Assembly (NCBI GenBank): GCA_021779875.1
Contig: JAJXZV010000177.1
Coordinates: 1-21,255 of the forward strand
DNA length: 21,255 nt
Source: Pseudomonadota bacterium
GTDB lineage: Bacteria > Pseudomonadota > Gammaproteobacteria > Steroidobacterales > Steroidobacteraceae
Direction of reading: 5' to 3'
Shown: piece after piece, positions 14,663 to 21,255 of the stretch
Numbering within the stretch: position 1 is the first letter of the stretch
How the letters are laid out: the number at the start of each line of letters is the position of its first letter
Notes under the pieces: model-generated
Told to the model about the DNA's origin: nothing
What the model saw: only the letters and a program-made list of their open reading frames with translations
Databases searched by the model: none
Made by a program: the position numbers and the translations under genes

Positions 14663-15163
14663 GTGCAGGGCGCCGTGCTGCAAGCGCTGCAGGACACCTC
14701 CATCGCCACCGCGGTTCGCGAGAACGGCGCGCTGTTCCCGTGGATCGAGTGCGTGCACGTTCTCGCGCTCGCCCTCGTGGTCGGCTCGATCTCGATCGTG
14801 GACCTGCGGCTCATGGGCCTCGCCTCCCGGGATCGCAGCGTCGCCGCGACCACCGCCGCGGTGCTGCCGATCACCTGGTGCGCGTTCGCGCTGGCCGCGC
14901 TCACCGGCGGCCTGATGTTCGCCTCGAACGCGATCACCTATGCGCACAACGGCTATTTCCAGGCGAAGCTCGCCCTCATCGGGCTCGCCGGGCTCAACAT
15001 GGGCGCCTTCCACCTGGTCGTGGGGCGCGGATCGCAGGCCTGGCGGACGGCGGCGGAGACGCCGCGGCGCGCGCGGATCGTGGGCGCGCTGTCGCTCGCC
15101 CTGTGGATCGGCGTCGTGGCCTGCGGACGCTGGATCGGCTTCACGATCAACGCGCCGACGTGA
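14663..15163 (+). CDS. DUF6644 family integral membrane protein B
   Basis: A 166-residue sister of the preceding gene with the same layout: IECVHVLALALVVGSISIVDLRLMGLA in the first helix region, ITYAHNGYFQAKLALIG in the middle and GRWIGFTINAPT at the end. Four membrane helices are predicted. AGGGAGG sits 5 bp before the GTG at 14663, which is 1 bp after the previous TGA. Tandem pairs of DUF6644 genes suggest a two-subunit membrane complex; this is inference. B has an extra His in the third helix (GAFHLVVGR) not seen at the same place in A. Confidence 0.8.
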   Translation: MQGAVLQALQDTSIATAVRENGALFPWIECVHVLALALVVGSISIVDLRLMGLASRDRSVAATTAAVLPITWCAFALAALTGGLMFASNAITYAHNGYFQAKLALIGLAGLNMGAFHLVVGRGSQAWRTAAETPRRARIVGALSLALWIGVVACGRWIGFTINAPT

Positions 15164-15204
15164 GAGTATTGGGCGCGAACGGCGCCGCCGTGCGGAGTCT
15201 GTGC

Positions 15205-16047
15205 ATGCGATATCGGGTTCTCGAGATTCGGGCCGCCGCGAGGGCGGCGATCGTGGTCGCCGGAATGGCCGCCGCGGCCGCGTCGCCGGCCGCGCCGCAG
15301 GCGACGCTCAATCCGCCGCCCCAGCCGAAGGAGTGGGCCGCCCTGGCGAAGCTGCCGGATTGGAGCGGCGTGTGGACGCCGAACGTCTCCGACCAGGAGG
15401 CGCGAATCACCCGGGACCCCGTGCCGTGGACGCAAAAGGCCGCGGCGCAGGTCGCAAGTCTCACCGCCGCGGAGGAGCGCGGAGATCCGAAGGGTTTGTT
15501 CGTCGACTGCCTGCCGGAAGGGATGCCGACCTGGATGCTGATCACCCACAATGCGTTCGAGTTCCTGTTCACCCCGGGGCGGGTGACCATCCTCGGCGAG
15601 ATGGACGGCAATCGGCTGCGGCGCATCTACACGGACGGGCGCGCGCATCCGGCCGACCCGGACCCGACCTTTCACGGCCACTCGATCGGTCATTGGGAGG
15701 GCGGCACCCTGGTGGTGGACACGATCGGCGTCCTGCCCGAGGCGTACATCGCGATCAGCGAGGCGGTGGGCGTGCCGAACGACGGCGGGCTGCACGTGGT
15801 CGAGCGCATCCACCTCGACTCTGCGGACGTGCTGCGCGATGACCTGGAGATCACGGCCCCGCGAGTGCTGACGCGTCCCTGGAAGACCTCGCGGCTGTAC
15901 TTCCGGCAGCGCGCCCGCAAGTACGACATCGTCGAGGGCGTGTGTCTGCAGGGGAATTTCTCGGAAGGCGTGGACGCGGACGGCCATGCCGTGTTCGTGC
16001 CGGCGCCGCAATCGGAAGGCGGCAACGTGCTGCCCAGGGATCAGTGA
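15205..16047 (+). CDS. Secreted protein of unknown function, HSIGHWEGGTLVVDTIG type
   Basis: A 280-residue exported protein. I chose ATG 15205 because GGAG lies 7 bp upstream and the following sequence is a clean signal peptide (MRYRVLEIRAAARAAIVVAG, ending near ASPAA). A GTG at 15160 would overlap the DUF6644 stop by GTGA and cannot be excluded. The mature part has WSGVWTPN near its start, and the distinctive HSIGHWEGGTLVVDTIG (H159, H163, W164, E165) with preceding DGRAHPADPDPTFHG. This pattern recurs in many secreted hypothetical proteins of environmental proteobacteria, often several per genome; I know no function. It reads as a beta-rich fold with a His/Glu-containing strand-turn. Confidence 0.75.
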   Translation: MRYRVLEIRAAARAAIVVAGMAAAAASPAAPQATLNPPPQPKEWAALAKLPDWSGVWTPNVSDQEARITRDPVPWTQKAAAQVASLTAAEERGDPKGLFVDCLPEGMPTWMLITHNAFEFLFTPGRVTILGEMDGNRLRRIYTDGRAHPADPDPTFHGHSIGHWEGGTLVVDTIGVLPEAYIAISEAVGVPNDGGLHVVERIHLDSADVLRDDLEITAPRVLTRPWKTSRLYFRQRARKYDIVEGVCLQGNFSEGVDADGHAVFVPAPQSEGGNVLPRDQ

Positions 16048-16064
16048 GACCTTAGGAGCGAATG

Positions 16065-16481
16065 ATGGGAATGAGGGAAAAGAGCCGTGGATTCGGGGTG
16101 CTGGCCGGGCTGATCGCGATCGCGCTGCCCGCCGCGGCCCACCACTCCTTCGCGATGTTCGATTTCGCCAACACCGTGTCGATCGACGGCACGGTCAAGG
16201 AATTTCGCTGGACCAATCCCCACGTGGTCCTGCTGGTCGCGAAGGCGGGCGGTGCGCCCGATGCTCCGGAGGTCTGGTCGATGGAACTCACCAGCCCGGG
16301 AAATCTGACGCGCGTCGGCTGGACGCGCCAGTCGTTCAAGCCCGGCGATCGGATCAAGCTCGAATTCAATCCGCTGCGCGACGGCAAGCACGGCGGCGCC
16401 TTCAAGCAGGCGACGCTGCTCGACACGGGCGAGGTGCTGCGCTCGAATCTGCGGGAAGCGGAGAAGCCCGGCTTGAAGTAG
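16065..16481 (+). CDS. DUF6152 family periplasmic protein, mature N-terminus His-His
   Basis: A 138-residue product (139 if started at the adjacent ATG 16062). AGGAG at 16054-16058 gives a better spacing to the ATG at 16065. A signal peptide ends in ALPAAA and is followed at once by HHSFAMFD, the conserved family start, so signal peptidase would expose His as residue 1. Then VSIDGTVKEFRWTNPHVVLLV and RIKLEFNPLRDGKHGG follow. The short beta-rich domain resembles small periplasmic OB- or Greek-key-like proteins. An exposed N-terminal His could bind copper, as in LPMOs and CopC, but this is inference. The gene is 17 bp after the preceding one. Confidence 0.82.
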   Translation: MGMREKSRGFGVLAGLIAIALPAAAHHSFAMFDFANTVSIDGTVKEFRWTNPHVVLLVAKAGGAPDAPEVWSMELTSPGNLTRVGWTRQSFKPGDRIKLEFNPLRDGKHGGAFKQATLLDTGEVLRSNLREAEKPGLK

Positions 16482-16512
16482 CGGCGCGCCCGGGCCGGCC
16501 GCGATCCCCGCG

Positions 16513-17058
16513 TCAGCGCATGTACGGCTGGCTCTCGATCTCGTGCGCCGCTTGATTGCGGCCCTGGGCGCGCAGCGCGTCTGCGAGCAGGCGTCCGGCG
16601 AGCGCCTGGGCGCTGCGGTCCCCGCTCGCGAGGGCGAGGGCCTTGCGGCCGCAGATCTCCGCTTGATGAGGGTCGCTCTCGGTGAGCCGCAGCCGGCCGC
16701 GCTCGACCCAGAGTAGGGGATTGTCGGGCTCGATGCGCAGCGCCCGATCGAGCGTGGAGGAGGCCCCCGGTAGATCGGCGTGGGCGATCTGCGCATGCGC
16801 CTGGGTCACCAAGGCCCGGGTCGCGGGCGAGAGCTGGTTGCTGCGCATGGGCGGCGCCGGGCGCGGTACCGCCTCGCCGGGCGCGCGCGCGTCGGGGGAT
16901 TCGGCCCCCGACGGGGCGGCGCCGGGGTAGGCGCCCGGATAGGCCGCCGGATGGGCAGGCGGCGGTCGGTACGCGGCGGGAGTCGAGCAGGCGCACAGCA
17001 GCGTCGCCGCGGCGAGCGCGGCGCAGCGCGCGGTCAGTGAGCGGTTGATTTGAACCAT
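16513..17058 (-). CDS. TPR lipoprotein, candidate LpoP-like PBP1b activator
   Basis: A 181-residue lipoprotein: N-terminal hydrophobic segment with lipobox LCAC (lipid Cys at 24), then a disordered Pro/Ala/Tyr-rich linker (residues 26-70) and a helical C-terminal part from about residue 80 with TPR-like helices (ALRIEPDNPLLWVERGRLRL and AQALAGRLLADALRAQG). It overlaps the PBP1b coding end by 25 bp. In Pseudomonas, LpoP is a TPR lipoprotein, encoded beside PBP1b, that activates this synthase from the outer membrane; architecture and position match here, but sequence identity was not tested. The linker would let it cross the periplasm, as the disordered part of LpoB does. Confidence 0.75.
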   Translation of the reverse strand: MVQINRSLTARCAALAAATLLCACSTPAAYRPPPAHPAAYPGAYPGAAPSGAESPDARAPGEAVPRPAPPMRSNQLSPATRALVTQAHAQIAHADLPGASSTLDRALRIEPDNPLLWVERGRLRLTESDPHQAEICGRKALALASGDRSAQALAGRLLADALRAQGRNQAAHEIESQPYMR

Positions 17059-19322
17059 GCCTTGATCTTGTCAGTCAGCGAGTTCCCTGGCGAGGGCTCG
17101 CAGGCCGATTTGCGCGGCAGCACGGTGTTTGCCGGCACGGCGACGAGCACCGCGTCGGCGCTGCAGGCCGGCAGGGTCTCGAGGCCGCTGCCGAACTCGA
17201 TCCAGCGGTCCTCGACGCCCTCCGGCGGCACCGGCTGGAAGGACGCGGAGCGCAGGCTCGCGAGCGTGTCCGCCCACACGGGCATCGCGCCGGCGGCCCC
17301 GGTGAGTCCCGTCGGCCGGTTGTCGTCGTAGCCCACCCAGGCCACCGCCAAGGCGCTGCCCGAGAAGCCCGCGAACCAGCTGTCGCGGGTGTCCGAGGAG
17401 GTGCCGGTCTTGCCTGCGACCACCGTTCCGGCGGGCAGCCGCGCAGCGGCGCCGCGCCCGGTGCCGAGGGTGGTCACCAGCGTGAGCATGCGATCGAGCT
17501 CGTAGACGGCGGCCGGCGCCGCCACGGCCTCGACCTGCACCTTGAAGCTCTTGAGCGGCCGGCCGCGCTCGTCGAGGACCGCGCGCACCGCGCGCAGCCG
17601 CGCGCGGAAGCCCCCGTTCGCGAGCGCGGCGTACACCTGCACCACCTCGAGCGGCGTCATCTCGACCGTGCCGAGCAGCAGCGACGGATTGACCGCCGGG
17701 CGGGTCTCGAGACCGAGGCTCTGCAGCGTGTCGAGCACCCGCGGCAAGCCGACGTCGAGCCCCAGCCGCACGGTCGCGAGGTTCATCGATTCCGCCAGCG
17801 CCCGCGCCATCGGCACCTGGCCGTAGGTCTCGCGGGTGAAGTTCTTCGGCGCCCATAGGCTGCCGTCGCCGAGCTTCAGCTCGAGCGGCGCATCCTCGAT
17901 CAAGGTCGCCGCAGTGTATCGGCCGGTCTCGAGCGCGGCCAGATAGACGGCCGGCTTGACCAGCGAGCCGATCGGCCGGCGCGCATCGAGCGCCCGATCG
18001 AAGCCGGTGGCGCCGATCTCCCGGCCGCCGACCACGGCGAGCACGTCGCCGCTGTTCGGCTCGGCGACGATCACCGCGCCCTCGAGATGGGCATCGCGCA
18101 CGCGGCTCTGGGCGTCGAGACGGTTCAGGTGCCGGGTCAGGGCGCGCTCGGCGGCCGACTGTGCGCGCGGGTCGAGCGCCGTGTACACCGACAGGCCGGC
18201 GGCGGCGAGATCCGCCTCGGCGTAATCGCGCTTCAAGTGCCGGCGCACCAGATCGAGATAGGCCGGAACGTAGCCGCCGCCCGGCGCCCGCAGGCCGAGG
18301 GGCTCCGCCGAGGCGCGCCTGGCCGCCGCCGCGTCGATCAGGCGTGCGTCGAGCAGTTCCTGCAGCACGAGGTTGCGGCGCGCCCGCGCGCGGTCGGGGT
18401 GCTTGCGCGGATCGTAATAGGACGGCCCCTTGACCAGTCCGACCAGCAGGGCGAGCTCGCCGACGTCGATCTCGTCGAGCGGCTTGGCGAAGTAGAACTG
18501 GCTGCCCAGCCCGAAGCCGTGCACCGCCCGCTCGCCGTCCTGACCCAGATAGACCTCGTTCAGATACGCGACGAGAATCTCCTCCTTGGAGACGTGTGCC
18601 TCGAGGCGCAGCGCCATCACCGCCTCGGTGGCCTTGCGGCCGATCGTCTGTTCGTCGGACAGGAAGTAGTTCTTGACCAGCTGCTGTGTCAGCGTGCTGC
18701 CGCCCTGGATGACGTGGCCGGCGCGCAGGTCCGCCCACAGGGCGCGCAGGATCCCGAGCGGGTCGACGCCGTGGTGCTCGTCGAAGCGCCGGTCCTCGAC
18801 CACCTTGATCGCCGCGCGGAGCAGCGGCGGCACGTCGGCCGGCGCGAGCACGATCCGGTCCTCGCCGTGCACGGGGAACACGTTGCCCACGAGCAGCGGG
18901 TCGAGCCGGAACACCGGCAGCGGCGCACCGTCGGCAGCGCGGATCCCGGCGATCGCGCCGGCGTCCGCGCGGATCGCGACGCGCTCGGGCTCGCGCAGCT
19001 CGTCGACGAAACGCACCCGCCGCGCGTGCAGATCGAAGTCCGCGCCGCGCCGGCGGTACAGGCCCGGCCCCGCGGCCGGATCGCCGGCGCGATAGTGCAG
19101 GCGGCGCAGTTCCGCCTCGAGCTCGTCGGCGCCCACCGGCGCGCCGGCGTACAGGTCGAGCGGTGCCGCGTAGACGCGCGCCGGCACGGACCACAGCCGG
19201 CCCTGGAATTCGCGCGTGACCACGTGATCGAGGTAGATCACCCAGGCGGCCGCCGCCGCCGCGGCCAGGGCGGCCGCCACGAGCAGCGGACGGCGCAGGC
19301 GATGCGGTTTGGAGCGGGCCAC
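17034..19322 (-). CDS. mrcB: Penicillin-binding protein 1b (bifunctional glycosyltransferase/transpeptidase)
   Basis: A 762-residue class A PBP. A short cytoplasmic tail and one membrane helix (about residues 12-30) are followed by a UB2H-like region (about 60-150), then the GT51 glycosyltransferase with catalytic Glu176 in EDRRF and GGSTLTQQLVKNYF. The transpeptidase has SLVK (S453, K456), SMN (S512, N514) and KTGT (K638-T639-G640). It polymerises lipid II and crosslinks peptides in the periplasm. The start is a GTG at 19320-19322, with no strong Shine-Dalgarno. The last 25 bp overlap the LpoP-like gene. An M28 peptidase gene ends 80 bp upstream on the same strand, so the three could be one unit. 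Confidence 0.95.
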   Translation of the reverse strand: MARSKPHRLRRPLLVAAALAAAAAAAWVIYLDHVVTREFQGRLWSVPARVYAAPLDLYAGAPVGADELEAELRRLHYRAGDPAAGPGLYRRRGADFDLHARRVRFVDELREPERVAIRADAGAIAGIRAADGAPLPVFRLDPLLVGNVFPVHGEDRIVLAPADVPPLLRAAIKVVEDRRFDEHHGVDPLGILRALWADLRAGHVIQGGSTLTQQLVKNYFLSDEQTIGRKATEAVMALRLEAHVSKEEILVAYLNEVYLGQDGERAVHGFGLGSQFYFAKPLDEIDVGELALLVGLVKGPSYYDPRKHPDRARARRNLVLQELLDARLIDAAAARRASAEPLGLRAPGGGYVPAYLDLVRRHLKRDYAEADLAAAGLSVYTALDPRAQSAAERALTRHLNRLDAQSRVRDAHLEGAVIVAEPNSGDVLAVVGGREIGATGFDRALDARRPIGSLVKPAVYLAALETGRYTAATLIEDAPLELKLGDGSLWAPKNFTRETYGQVPMARALAESMNLATVRLGLDVGLPRVLDTLQSLGLETRPAVNPSLLLGTVEMTPLEVVQVYAALANGGFRARLRAVRAVLDERGRPLKSFKVQVEAVAAPAAVYELDRMLTLVTTLGTGRGAAARLPAGTVVAGKTGTSSDTRDSWFAGFSGSALAVAWVGYDDNRPTGLTGAAGAMPVWADTLASLRSASFQPVPPEGVEDRWIEFGSGLETLPACSADAVLVAVPANTVLPRKSACEPSPGNSLTDKIKAWFKSTAH

Positions 19323-19402
19323 GGGCGGTTGTCCAGGTGGAACGGATGGCGCGGGCCTGAGAAGACGAATCCTCCAGGTCGGCCGGCCGGGCTAGCCTTC
19401 CG

Positions 19403-20872
19403 TCACCGGTGCCGCGCCTCGGCGGCGAGCCGCGGCAGGGGCGTCGGCAGCTCGGCGAGATAATAGGCGAGCACCGCCATGGTGGCGACCTGCGTGTTCA
19501 TGTTCACCGGATCGACCTTGTCGAGGGTGTCGGCCGCGGTGTGGTGATAGTCGAAATAATGGCGCGCGTCGACCAGCGGCGCGAATCCCGGCACGCCCGC
19601 CTCCTGCAGGGGGAAGATGTCCGCGCCCACCTCGCCCTCCGTCCTCGACAGGGAGGTCGCGCCGATCGGTCGCAGGGCGTCGATCACCGGCCGCAAGGTC
19701 TGCTCCGACTCGGCGGTGATCGCCGCGTTCAATCCGAGCGAGCGGCCCGCGCCCTCGTCGCTCTCGATGGCCGCCGTCTGCTTCGCGAGGGATCCGGCGA
19801 CCGAGGCGAAGTAGGCCTGGCCGCCGCGGCCGCCGTTCTCCTCGTTGGTCCAGCCGACGAACCGAATGGTACGCCGCGGGTGCAAGTCGAGCTGCCGCAA
19901 CACCTCGATGACCGCGGCCGCCGCCAGCACGCCGACGCCGTCGTCGGTCGCACCGGTGGCGAGATCCCAGGAGTCGAGATGCCCCGAGACGATTACCACC
20001 TCATCGGGCGATTCCCGGCCCCGCCAGTCGGCGATGACGTTGTTGCCGTCCGCGTCGGGCAGCAGCCGCGGGGTGAGCAGCAGCTTCATCTGCACCGGTC
20101 CTTCGGCCGCGAGGCGCATGATCAGGTCCGAATCCTCGGCGGCGAGCGCGGCCGCGGGGATCGGCGTCTGCCCCTCCTGCCAGACCGTCGCGCCGGTGTG
20201 CGGCAGACGATAATCGGCGCCGCCGATGGAGCGGACCAGGACGGCGACCGCGCCCAGGGCCGCGGCGCGGGCCGGGCCGCGAAAGCGGTATTGGCCGGCC
20301 TGCCCATAGGCGTCGCCGGCGCGGCCGTTGTCGGCCAGGCGCTGATCGAAGCGCGAGTCGTAGGCCACGATCCGGCCGCGGACCTCCGCGGCCCGCGCCT
20401 GCAGCTCCTCGAAGTCGTGAATCGCGATGACGGGCGCCGTGAGCCCGGCCGCCGGGGTCGCTCCGGAACCACCGAGCGCCGTCAGGTGCAGTCGTTGGGT
20501 GATGCCGGGCGGCTGGCCGGGATACTCGGTCAGTTCACCCTGCTCGGCGCCGCGAACCCAATGAGGAACCTTGGCCGGCTGCAGCGACACCTCGGCGCCC
20601 AGCGAGCGCATGGCGGCGGCCACCTGGGTCACGGCGGCGGCGAGCTGGGGCGAACCCGAGAGCCGCGGGCCGATCCGGTCGGTCAATTCGCGCAGGTGCC
20701 GGAACGCCCACTCCTGGGTCATCGCGGCATCGCGGATTCGCGCAAGGGTTGCGGCCTGCGCGGCCTCGGCGTCCGTTTCGGCCGCGCGGCCCGGCGGCGC
20801 CGCGCCCACGATCCCGAGTGCGCAAAGGGTCAGTGCGGCCCAGCCGCCGCGATGCTCGCCGGAAGTTCTCAT
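19403..20872 (-). CDS. M28 family zinc peptidase, exported
   Basis: A 489-residue exported metallopeptidase. Start ATG at 20870-20872 gives a signal peptide (GGWAALTLCALGIVGAAPPGRA); the upstream in-frame extension lacks support. The M28 zinc ligands are intact: SGHLDSWD (H298), TDDGVG (D310), EE in TNEENGG (E344, E345), IESDEG (D372) and YHHTAADT (H444). A PA-like insert lies before residue 290. It is an aminopeptidase/carboxypeptidase-like enzyme of the periplasm or outside; glutamate- or plasma-carboxypeptidase-like members are typical, but the substrate cannot be told. No clear Shine-Dalgarno is seen; instead a 9-bp inverted repeat occupies the place just before the ATG. Confidence 0.9.
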   Translation of the reverse strand: MRTSGEHRGGWAALTLCALGIVGAAPPGRAAETDAEAAQAATLARIRDAAMTQEWAFRHLRELTDRIGPRLSGSPQLAAAVTQVAAAMRSLGAEVSLQPAKVPHWVRGAEQGELTEYPGQPPGITQRLHLTALGGSGATPAAGLTAPVIAIHDFEELQARAAEVRGRIVAYDSRFDQRLADNGRAGDAYGQAGQYRFRGPARAAALGAVAVLVRSIGGADYRLPHTGATVWQEGQTPIPAAALAAEDSDLIMRLAAEGPVQMKLLLTPRLLPDADGNNVIADWRGRESPDEVVIVSGHLDSWDLATGATDDGVGVLAAAAVIEVLRQLDLHPRRTIRFVGWTNEENGGRGGQAYFASVAGSLAKQTAAIESDEGAGRSLGLNAAITAESEQTLRPVIDALRPIGATSLSRTEGEVGADIFPLQEAGVPGFAPLVDARHYFDYHHTAADTLDKVDPVNMNTQVATMAVLAYYLAELPTPLPRLAAEARHR

Positions 20873-20873
20873 G

Positions 20874-20895
20874 GCCGCGATGATAGCATCGCGGC
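20874..20895. repeat. Perfect 9-bp inverted repeat at the M28 peptidase start
   Basis: GCCGCGATG-ATAG-CATCGCGGC is a perfect 9-bp inverted repeat with a 4-nt loop. It starts 2 bp upstream of the M28 ATG and sits where a Shine-Dalgarno would be. In mRNA it would form a tight hairpin; in DNA it could be an operator shared with the divergent thioredoxin gene (ATG 20924). Confidence 0.7.
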
Positions 20896-20923
20896 TTCCG
20901 GGCACACCTGGAGGCACACGCGG

Positions 20924-21255
20924 ATGGACGCCAACGACGCCACGTTCCAGCAGGAGGTCATCGAGGCCTCGAGGCGGACCCCGGTGCTGGTGGATTTCTG
21001 GGCCACCTGGTGCGCGCCCTGCCGCGCGCTCGGGCCGCTGCTCGAGCGGCTCGAGGGCGACTACGCCGGCCGATTCAAGCTGGTCAAGGTCGAGTCCGAC
21101 GTCAATGCCGAGACCGCGGCGCGCTATCAGGTGCGCAGCATCCCGTACGTGATCGCGTTCGTCGACGGCGCGCCGGTCGACTCCTTCGTCGGCGCGCTGC
21201 CCGAGCGCCAGCTGCGCGAATTCATCGAACGGGTCGCGCCGGGTCCCGCGGAGCG
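20924..21255 (+). CDS. Thioredoxin-domain protein, CnoX/YbbN-like (partial at 3' edge)
   Basis: The reading frame from ATG 20924 (GGAGG 9 bp upstream) stays open to the window end, giving 110 residues of thioredoxin fold. The active site is WCAPC (C30, C33), a small variant of WCGPC, with the cis-Pro loop at RSIPY (P74). The tail SFVGALPERQLREFIERVAPGPAE matches the end of the thioredoxin domain in CnoX/YbbN holdase chaperones, where a TPR region would follow; this cannot be confirmed because the gene is cut. No signal peptide is present, so it is cytoplasmic. If no TPR follows, it is a short thioredoxin. Confidence 0.85.
   Translation, partial: MDANDATFQQEVIEASRRTPVLVDFWATWCAPCRALGPLLERLEGDYAGRFKLVKVESDVNAETAARYQVRSIPYVIAFVDGAPVDSFVGALPERQLREFIERVAPGPAE

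Noticed and set aside
16482..16512. GC-rich partial hairpin between convergent DUF6152 and LpoP-like genes as a terminator
   Set aside because: The arms pair imperfectly and no T-tract follows on either strand; I do not call a terminator.
18087..19463. Long open frame antisense to PBP1b
   Set aside because: Shadow of a verified class A PBP; no domain in the product.
1..21255. tRNA, rRNA, CRISPR arrays, insertion sequences, prophage genes or attachment sites
   Set aside because: None seen on reading both strands; no transposase or integrase motif, no regularly spaced repeat array.

Overview
The window is a GC-rich bacterial chromosome segment (roughly two thirds G+C by eye). It carries TonB-dependent outer-membrane receptors, lipobox lipoproteins, a UB2H-type PBP1b next to an LpoP-like lipoprotein, and DUF6644/DUF6152/DUF3617 envelope proteins. 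Together these suggest a gammaproteobacterium, perhaps of the Nevskiales/Steroidobacter/Xanthomonadales type; the lineage is inferred from gene content only. I see no tRNA, rRNA, CRISPR array, insertion sequence or phage gene.

Layout. 1-537: tail of a sulfotransferase. 538-716: control region with tandem 14-mers, a near-palindrome and a possible promoter. 717-5453 (+): TonB receptor 1, LCMT-type methyltransferase, a small four-cysteine protein and an RNase Z-like MBL hydrolase. The last gene runs into the tail of TonB receptor 2 on the opposite strand (8134-5441); the two ends overlap by 13 bp. 8404-9547: an unrecognised protein (-) and a DUF3617 protein (+), divergent from a 52-bp gap. 9552-9881 (-): small exported Ala/Lys-rich LEA-like protein. 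9980-12300 (-): an alpha/beta hydrolase overlapping by ATGA with an AAA+ ATPase. 12426-13003 (+): a tiny membrane protein overlapping by GTGA with a TonB-C-like lipoprotein. 13006-13479 (-): PEBP/YbhB protein.

13610-16481 (+) is a compact five-gene envelope cluster: a cytochrome c'-like lipoprotein with a C-terminal CxxCH, two tandem DUF6644 four-helix membrane proteins, a secreted protein of unknown function, and a DUF6152 protein whose predicted mature N-terminus is His-His. I read it as a candidate uncharacterised membrane redox or metal module. 20872-16513 (-): M28 peptidase, PBP1b and the LpoP-like TPR lipoprotein. The window ends inside a thioredoxin-domain gene (CnoX/YbbN-like).

The clearest non-coding signal is a 16-bp near-palindrome, TTGAAYGNNCRATCAR. 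It occurs once before receptor 1 (595-610) and twice before receptor 2 (8193-8208 and 8357-8372), as if one regulator controls both receptors. The likeliest new biology is this shared operator, the five-gene redox-like cluster and the translationally coupled AAA+/hydrolase pair.
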